A stretch of 64,000 bases of DNA from Antilocapra americana. Taxonomy: Eukaryota; Chordata; Mammalia; Artiodactyla; Antilocapridae. The notes beneath the pieces are model-generated. The model did no database searches, was not told where the DNA came from, and worked only from the letters and a program-made list of their open reading frames with translations. The position numbers and the translations under genes are program-made. Location: NCBI GenBank assembly GCA_007570785.1, contig ML660777.1, forward strand, positions 8,201,166 through 8,265,165, in the 5' to 3' direction. This document shows, in pieces, positions 58,194-64,000 of the stretch (position 1 is the first letter of the stretch; each line of letters opens with the position of its first letter).

Positions 58194-59269
58194 GTTTACG
58201 GAGGAAAAATGAAAGGGTATTAAGATTTGTCTTTTTTTTTCTTTCTTTTTTTTTTGTTTCATTCTTTATGTGTCTCTGCTTATTATATAAAGTTCATTCA
58301 TGGAGAAGAATAATAGCCTGCATAACTTTTATTATCTAAACTAAAAAATTCATTCTCCTGACATGCCTAAAAGCTATAACTTAGCTAAATATAAAAGGCA
58401 AAATTGCATGAAGAATCAGAAGCAAAAAGAAAAGGAATTTTGAAGCAAAAAAGGCCAGAAAAAGAATTCCAGGCCCCTTGAAATGGTATGTATAGGGAAA
58501 TGGGGTTTTAAGAGTCTCCCTTGGAATTTGGCCTCTGGGAACTCCAGGCAGGAGAGAGGGAGGCAGTCGGAGATTGAGGCCCAATTATAACTACCATTCT
58601 AAGGAGACTAAAATTTCACAACAAGGATAATTTTTATAGATTTCCTTTTCTAATTTTGATCAGTCAAGAAGAAAACATGAATGAAGTCTAAGCAGTAACA
58701 GAAGAGTATGGCTGCTTTTATGACTAAAAGCACGCATCTTTATTTATCCATTCAAACAAGGCTTTGCTTGCCTCTCCTCTTAAATATTTGCTTCCTGAAA
58801 AAAAATGTAATTATTTATATGCTAGATAGCTTATCCCAAAAATATTTTGGTTCATAGCCTTACACTGTCACATTTTTTTTCCATGTAACTTTCTCATAAA
58901 ATTAGAGGCATGCAAAACAGCAAAGCACCCAGAACTGAAAACAGGAAATTCTTCTTAAGCCAATGTGTCATTATCTCATGAAATTCACGACTGCCTAAGA
59001 ACACTGAAGTGGCTTAGAATATTTTTAAATGAGATCATAAATTCATACAAAGTAAACTGAATTTTAAAGTTATAACTTTATAACAACTCAAACAAAGCAT
59101 AAATCCTGAGGCAGCAATACCAAGTTGATCAGCAAACGTATTAAGCAGTAAATTGTCTTCTGAAATTATACTGTAATTTAATAGCTTTTGCATAAAAATT
59201 GAAAAACACTTTGAAAATTGCTTATTTATGATTCCTGATTATCTTCCTATTAGTTTATTAAAATAACAG
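58194..59269. other. No gene recognised
   Basis: About 1.1 kb. A pyrimidine-rich run (58229-58259) is the main feature. No repeat named. Confidence 0.4.
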
Positions 59270-59490
59270 GCATTTATACTGTAAGGTTTACAGTTTATTA
59301 TATGATTTGTTAACATACACTATATGATGTGATCTTTATAACAAGCAGATTGTTACAATAGCACTTAAATAGTATAATTTCTATATTATAAATGATAAAA
59401 CTAAGACTAAACATGCTAAGGATTTACTCAGATTTATGTGCTAGTATATTAAGTGAAAATTTGGGACATAACCTTAAAGTCCAATTTTAA
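59270..59490 (-). mobile_element. MIR SINE fragment (weak)
   Basis: Antisense: ATGATAAAACTAAGACTAAA then GATTTACTCAGATTTATG. Diverged. Confidence 0.4.
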
Positions 59491-59842
59491 AAAATGTGAA
59501 CATTTTATGAGAAGGCCATACAATTTAAAGATTACATATTTTTAACTAAGACTGGAAATCTAGATTATGTAAGGAAAGCAAACTTTTACAATCTTATAAC
59601 AAAAGTTACCTCAACTAATGTCAATAGGTAACATTTAGTTTCAAAAAACAAATTTTTAATTCAGATGATAGATTAAGGATTTATATCTTTACTATAAATA
59701 TAAACTGAAAAATAAAAGTATAGCAACTACTTTAATTTTACCCACTGAAATGACAAGATTTAAAAGCAAGAGCAGTAACACTTATTGCTGGTCAGGCTAG
59801 AAGGTGTTTGGGGCTGTGATATGTTTAAACTTCTATCAGAGT

Positions 59843-60035
59843 AGCTCAGTTAGCAAAGAATCTGCCTGTAATGCAGGATACCCAGGTTCAATTCCTGGTT
59901 CAGGAAGATCCCCTGGAGAAGGAAATGGCAACCCACTCCAGTATTCTTTCCTGGAGAAGCCCATGGACAGAGGAGCCTGGTGGGCTACAATCTATGGAAG
60001 CGCAAGAGTCAGACAGGACTTAGCAACTAAACCAG
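59843..60035 (+). mobile_element. Bov-tA SINE with long target-site duplication
   Basis: Sense Bov-tA lacking the very first bases of the tRNA-like head. It is flanked by a 23-base duplication (59820-59842 and 60036-60058), with one mismatch. Confidence 0.95.
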
Positions 60036-60114
60036 TATGTTTCAACTTCTATCAGAGTCCAATAAACATAATAAGCATGCATGCTTTCAACTAAGCAATG
60101 GTGAAACTATGAGT

Positions 60115-60400
60115 ACCTCTTATCATAATAAACCACAGTATGTAAAATTGTGTATACAAAGATGCTTGTCACAGTATTATTTAAGGGGGGAGGTGCAAAA
60201 TGAATGCCCAATCAGTGAAGAATCATCGAATAAATGGCTGAACATGCAGAAATTAAATATTATGCAGCCACTAAAATATGTTAATTGGAGCTACATGTTT
60301 CAGATGATCCAGTGTTTCTGCATGGTATGGTTGAGTAACAAAGCCAAGATGCATAAAGCTGTGCCTAATATTATTCTATTTAAAAATAAATATTATGTAT
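60115..60400 (+). mobile_element. Old L1 (L1M-type) 3' UTR
   Basis: Sense: CACAGTATTATTTAAGGG near 60171, then GAATAAATGGCTGAACATG, then TATTATGCAGCCACTAAAAT (60258-60277), then TATTCTATTTAAAAATAAAT. Confidence 0.65.
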
Positions 60401-60401
60401 A

Positions 60402-60442
60402 TGCTGTTCTGTGTTTAGTCACTCAGTTGTGTCTGACTCTTA
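60402..60442 (-). mobile_element. Bov SINE/BovB tail fragment
   Basis: TGTTTAGTCACTCAGTTGTG then TCTGACTCTT. Very short. Confidence 0.7.
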
Positions 60443-60584
60443 TGTATACTTGTCTATTATGAAGATAATAAAAATAGAGGGACATATGAACATCCTAATG
60501 AGGAGTGAGTGATGCGGTTATAGAAAGAAAGTGAGTGATCTGGGTAGAAAGAGAAAATTTTAATTTTGTTCTTACTTTTATTTT

Positions 60585-60836
60585 CTAGGACGGCTACTAT
60601 ATATAATATGTGAGACTGACATGCATACACTAACAGTACTGTGTGTAAAATAGATAACTAATAAGAACCTACTGTAGAGCTCAGGAAACTCTACTCAGTG
60701 CTCTGTGGTGACCCAAATTGGAAGGAAATCCAAAAAAGAAGGGATACATATATACATGTATAGCTGATTCACTATGCTGTACAGAGGAAACTAACACAAC
60801 ATTGTAAAGCAACTATATTCCAATAAAAATTAACTA
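60585..60836 (+). mobile_element. L1 (artiodactyl) 3' UTR
   Basis: Sense: GAACCTACTGTAGAGCTCAG (60665-60684), then CAGTGCTCTGTGGTGACC, then GTAAAGCAACTATATTCCAA and AATAAA (60815-60828). Confidence 0.88.
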
Positions 60837-60839
60837 CAA

Positions 60840-61185
60840 AGTGACATATGTTGTTTCCCCAAATTTATGGGTTTAAACTTAATCCCTAATATGATGATAT
60901 TTGGAGGTGGGCCCTTTGGGAGTGAGTAAATCATGAGGGCAGATCCCTCAGAAATGGATTAGTGCCTTCATAGAAGAGTCCTCTCTTAACCTTTTTACCA
61001 AGTGTGGACACAGGAAGACTGCTGTCTGTGAATCAGGAAGCAGGCTCTCATCAGATACCAAATCTACCATTGCCTTGATCCTGGACTCCTCAGCCTTCAG
61101 AACTATGAGAAATAAATTTCTTCTGTTAATAAGCCACCCAGTCTACAGTACTCTGATACAGAAATTCAGACTGACTCAAACACTA
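60840..61185 (+). mobile_element. MLT1-type LTR
   Basis: Sense LTR: ATATTTGGAGGTGGGCCCTT (60898-60917), then TGGATTAGTGCCTTCATAG, then GCCTTGATCCTGGACTCCTC, then AGAACTATGAGAAATAAATT (61098-61117) and AAGCCACCCAGTCTAC. A fairly complete solo LTR. Confidence 0.85.
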
Positions 61186-64000
61186 CCCACCCTACTCCCT
61201 AGAATTCAAAGGCAATGCTATCTCGAATCAGGCCTTGCTCTCTTCAGTAAAATTAAACCTGCACATCTACGTATTTATCCTATACACTTCAGCCATAAAA
61301 GCAGACTCCTTACACATAAAATCTGCATCACCCAGAATGTACATTGAAGACTCTACTACAATATTTTTACAAGCTAGAAAAAAAATTTCTGACCTGAGGA
61401 ATGTGGGTGTATTGTAGGGAGTCAAATCTTCTAGTAATAGAAATAAGATTTTTTTTATGAAATTCTCAAATGCCAAGACATATCCGACTGCAACTCAAAC
61501 ATATTGATTATATTGCAGTGTGAATGAAAAGAAAAATATTATTTTGTTTAAGCGAATGAAACCACTACACTGAAGAACTTCTAATCATATACTAAATTAG
61601 TGGAAGTCCCCAGGCTAAAGGACTTTGAAGTCTCTCTATATATGATCACAATGACTAGCACTCAGTTAATTTGTATACTGCATTAAATTGTTTGCTTGTC
61701 TTTTCTTTGCAAAAATCTTAGTATAGAAAAACAAAAGTGACAAACAGGTTCATTACATTTTCAAGTCAATGATTAATGTTTAGAATGAAAGAATAATTTA
61801 TATAACAGTAATTACTTTCTATTTCTGTTCCTTCTCTTTACAAAATATGCAACTACATTCAGTCTTGTTTTATGCTATATAGCGAATCTATAAAACCTTT
61901 GGCGAAATGGAAAAAGCAATCACTTTAATTCCTATAGAATAGCAGTGTCTAATAGATACTTAAGAATCAGGAATCTTAAAATACCTGGTCAGAAGAAAGT
62001 CTGTGAAATAATTTTCTTACAGAATATTAAAATAACTGTTTCCTCAACATATGCATGTGTAGGGACGAATGTGGGTGGGAGGTACATGGTAATTTTGACA
62101 TTTGACTGCTTGCTAGAGTGCGGACTGGATCAGTGATGTAGGTGTTAAATAAAATCTAAACTCATCATGTACACATTTATAGATGGGTGGCAGAACTTCT
62201 GGTTCTCTCTTCCCCCACAGGGAGTTTTGTTCTATCATCAGTTTAAAAAGTTTCAAGTGATAGTTTTCACTCATATTAGAATTGTATAAATCCATATCAC
62301 AGACTGAAAACTCAGAACAAAGAATAATCTAGATTAAAAGGTGTTATCTTTTTTTGCAACTCGATCACCTCCTTCATTTCTAGCCAGACACTATTCCTAA
62401 TGAAGTCATCAGCTTTTTACTTGCGAAAAGCAAAAGCTGCTTGATTTTCCGAGGTTAAAAGATCAGATCAGGTTAAAAAATACATGATTTTTTAGAAATA
62501 GTTTCAGTTCCCTTCACAGGAACAATAGTCTTTTAAGGGAAGGAAAATTCATGACATAGTTGATATCTTTCAGTGTGTCTCAAAAGCCAAAAGTGACCGC
62601 AACTTTTGAAAAAATGAAAAATCAATCTGATTCATTTGTTAAAATGTATTTTCTTTCCTACAAATATACTTAACCTCTTCCTATGCTTGCTGTAATATAC
62701 TATAAATAACAAGGAATTGTTATGGTAATGTAGATATACCTTTAAACAGCATTAAAGGAGTTTTAGAAAATCTGACTTTGCAATGGAGATGTCATGTGTA
62801 TGAAATAAAAATCCACTCCTTATAAGATCAAAATGGTTTACTTAGCTCAGATTATTTTACTGTGAAACTGAAAACTTTCTTGAAGCGTAGTAAAATCCCA
62901 CATACGTGACTAAGCTCTTTCCTAAAAATAGAAGTGGCTTCAATTAAATTATCAGTGAGGCAATAAGTCAGAACATTCTTAGAGTTCAGGAACATCATAT
63001 GATCTATGTGAAGGAAGATTTTAAAAATAGAAATTTGGGCTCTAGAGAGACAAACTATTCCCAGAGCATTTGTTTATGAGCAAAGTGTTGAGGGGGAAAA
63101 TTTTACTTTACTCTCCCCAGACCTCAATTTTTGTTTTGCGTATGTGTGTACACATTTATGCCTACAAGTTTGTGTGTGTGATTTTTTATCTTGTAGATTT
63201 TACTTCAGTTTTCAGATCAGAAATGAACACTTACTGATGTATTTAACAGAGATATTTTATTTTATGAGCGCTGCAAAATTACATTAAAAAGAAATGACCA
63301 TCTTTTTTCATTCAGTTGACTGCATCAGAACCCTTTGCAAATAACTAAAACATCCATGGCTTTTCTGATGAAGCATCTGGATGTATTCCTGTTTTTGAGT
63401 ATGGCATTTTGCTGTAATGTTTGCAGTATTGTAGTACATTGACTATTAGACAAGTTACCATGACCTATTTTCAGATACATTGGTGGAATCCATATTATCT
63501 GTAGAAAGAGAGTGACATTAATTCATTTTAAAAGTAATGAAGTATAATGCACAAGGATTATTGATCTGGAGATATTATATGTCCATTAAAAATAGGAAAG
63601 AAGACTCTTCTGAATAATGGTAGTAGATATTATATAATTCATAGACAAATCCATTAAATTAAAAAGAAATGATTTAGCCATTTTCATTGTTCATTTTCCT
63701 ATGGTGTTTGTTTTCACAATTAATTTGATTCACTCAAGTGCACATTCAGTGCGACTTGTTGGGGAATTAGTGCCACACATTTTTGTTTCTGACAGTGTAA
63801 GTCCTAGGAAACAACATCATTGTAACTATATCAAATGCCATTCAGAAAAAAATACCTTGGGAAAATGTTTTTTGGGAGGAACAGAATTTTAAGAACACTG
63901 CAAACTTTCCTCTGAATTCAGAGGAACATGAAAATATATTTCAGGCTTACAGCAAAGCCGTTAATACAACATTTGGAAACAAAACACAGGCTCAGCAACA
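61186..64000. other. 2.8 kb AT-rich, unclassified
   Basis: No gene, RNA or recognisable repeat found. Frames are at most 90 codons. The stretch at 62340-62480 has a few CpGs and looks single-copy. Confidence 0.45.

Noticed and set aside
1..64000. CRISPR array, operon, phage or other prokaryotic system
   Set aside because: No regularly spaced direct repeats with unique spacers, no dense coding and abundant ruminant SINEs/LINEs; the DNA is clearly mammalian.

Overview
This window is nuclear DNA from a ruminant, most likely a bovid (cattle, sheep, goat or a relative). The evidence is the repeat content: five long copies of the BovB (RTE-type) LINE, about a dozen Bov-tA/BOV-A2 SINEs built from a tRNA-like head and BovB tail sequence, CHR-type tRNA SINEs, and L1 copies with the artiodactyl 3' end. 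I assigned families by recognising consensus-like sequence by eye, not by a search, so subfamily names and edges (usually within 10-50 bases) are approximate. The species cannot be told from this.

I found no intact protein-coding gene, no convincing exon and no RNA gene. Long open frames are remnants of L1 ORF2 or BovB ORF2, all broken by stops or frameshifts, or chance frames in AT-rich DNA. The window looks like gene-poor intergenic DNA or the inside of a very large intron.

Layout. 1-1.06 kb: 3' part of a young L1 with an inverted 5' segment and a 25-G run. 3.5-5.3 kb: an L2 split by a BovB. 8-10.5 kb: an MLT1 LTR split by a rearranged SINE, old L1 pieces and two more fold-back SINEs. 11.8-13.4 kb: antisense BovB. 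14.5-17.6 kb: L2, L1, SINE and MIR fragments. 17.9-20.3 kb: a 2.3-kb 5'-truncated L1 that seems to sit inside a short mariner-like element. 20.3-23.9 kb: mostly unrecognised AT-rich DNA. 23.9-29.7 kb: very old L1 sequence, with a 2.1-kb BovB inside it. 29.7-33.3 kb: SINEs, an MLT1 LTR and three MIRs. 35-40.7 kb: older L1s, a BovB with a perfect target-site duplication and a BOV-A2. 41-46 kb: LTR, L2, SINE and L1 fragments and an orphan hairpin. 46-50 kb: largely single-copy DNA. 50.7-54.5 kb: a BovB inside an L2, then antisense L2. 57.2-58.2 kb: an L1 with a probable 3' transduction. 59.3-61.2 kb: MIR, SINE, L1 and MLT1. 61.2-64 kb: unrecognised AT-rich DNA.

There is no gene system to reconstruct. 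What the window records is nested retrotransposition: old L2, L1, MIR and MLT1 copies were targets for BovB, these for SINEs, with recent L1s on top. I saw no evidence of an undescribed biological system. The observations most worth checking are the L1 3' transduction (57.2 kb), the L1-in-mariner nest (17.9 kb), the L1 inversion junction (position ~163), the orphan hairpin at 45.7 kb and three fold-back SINEs within 2 kb (8.1-10.2 kb).
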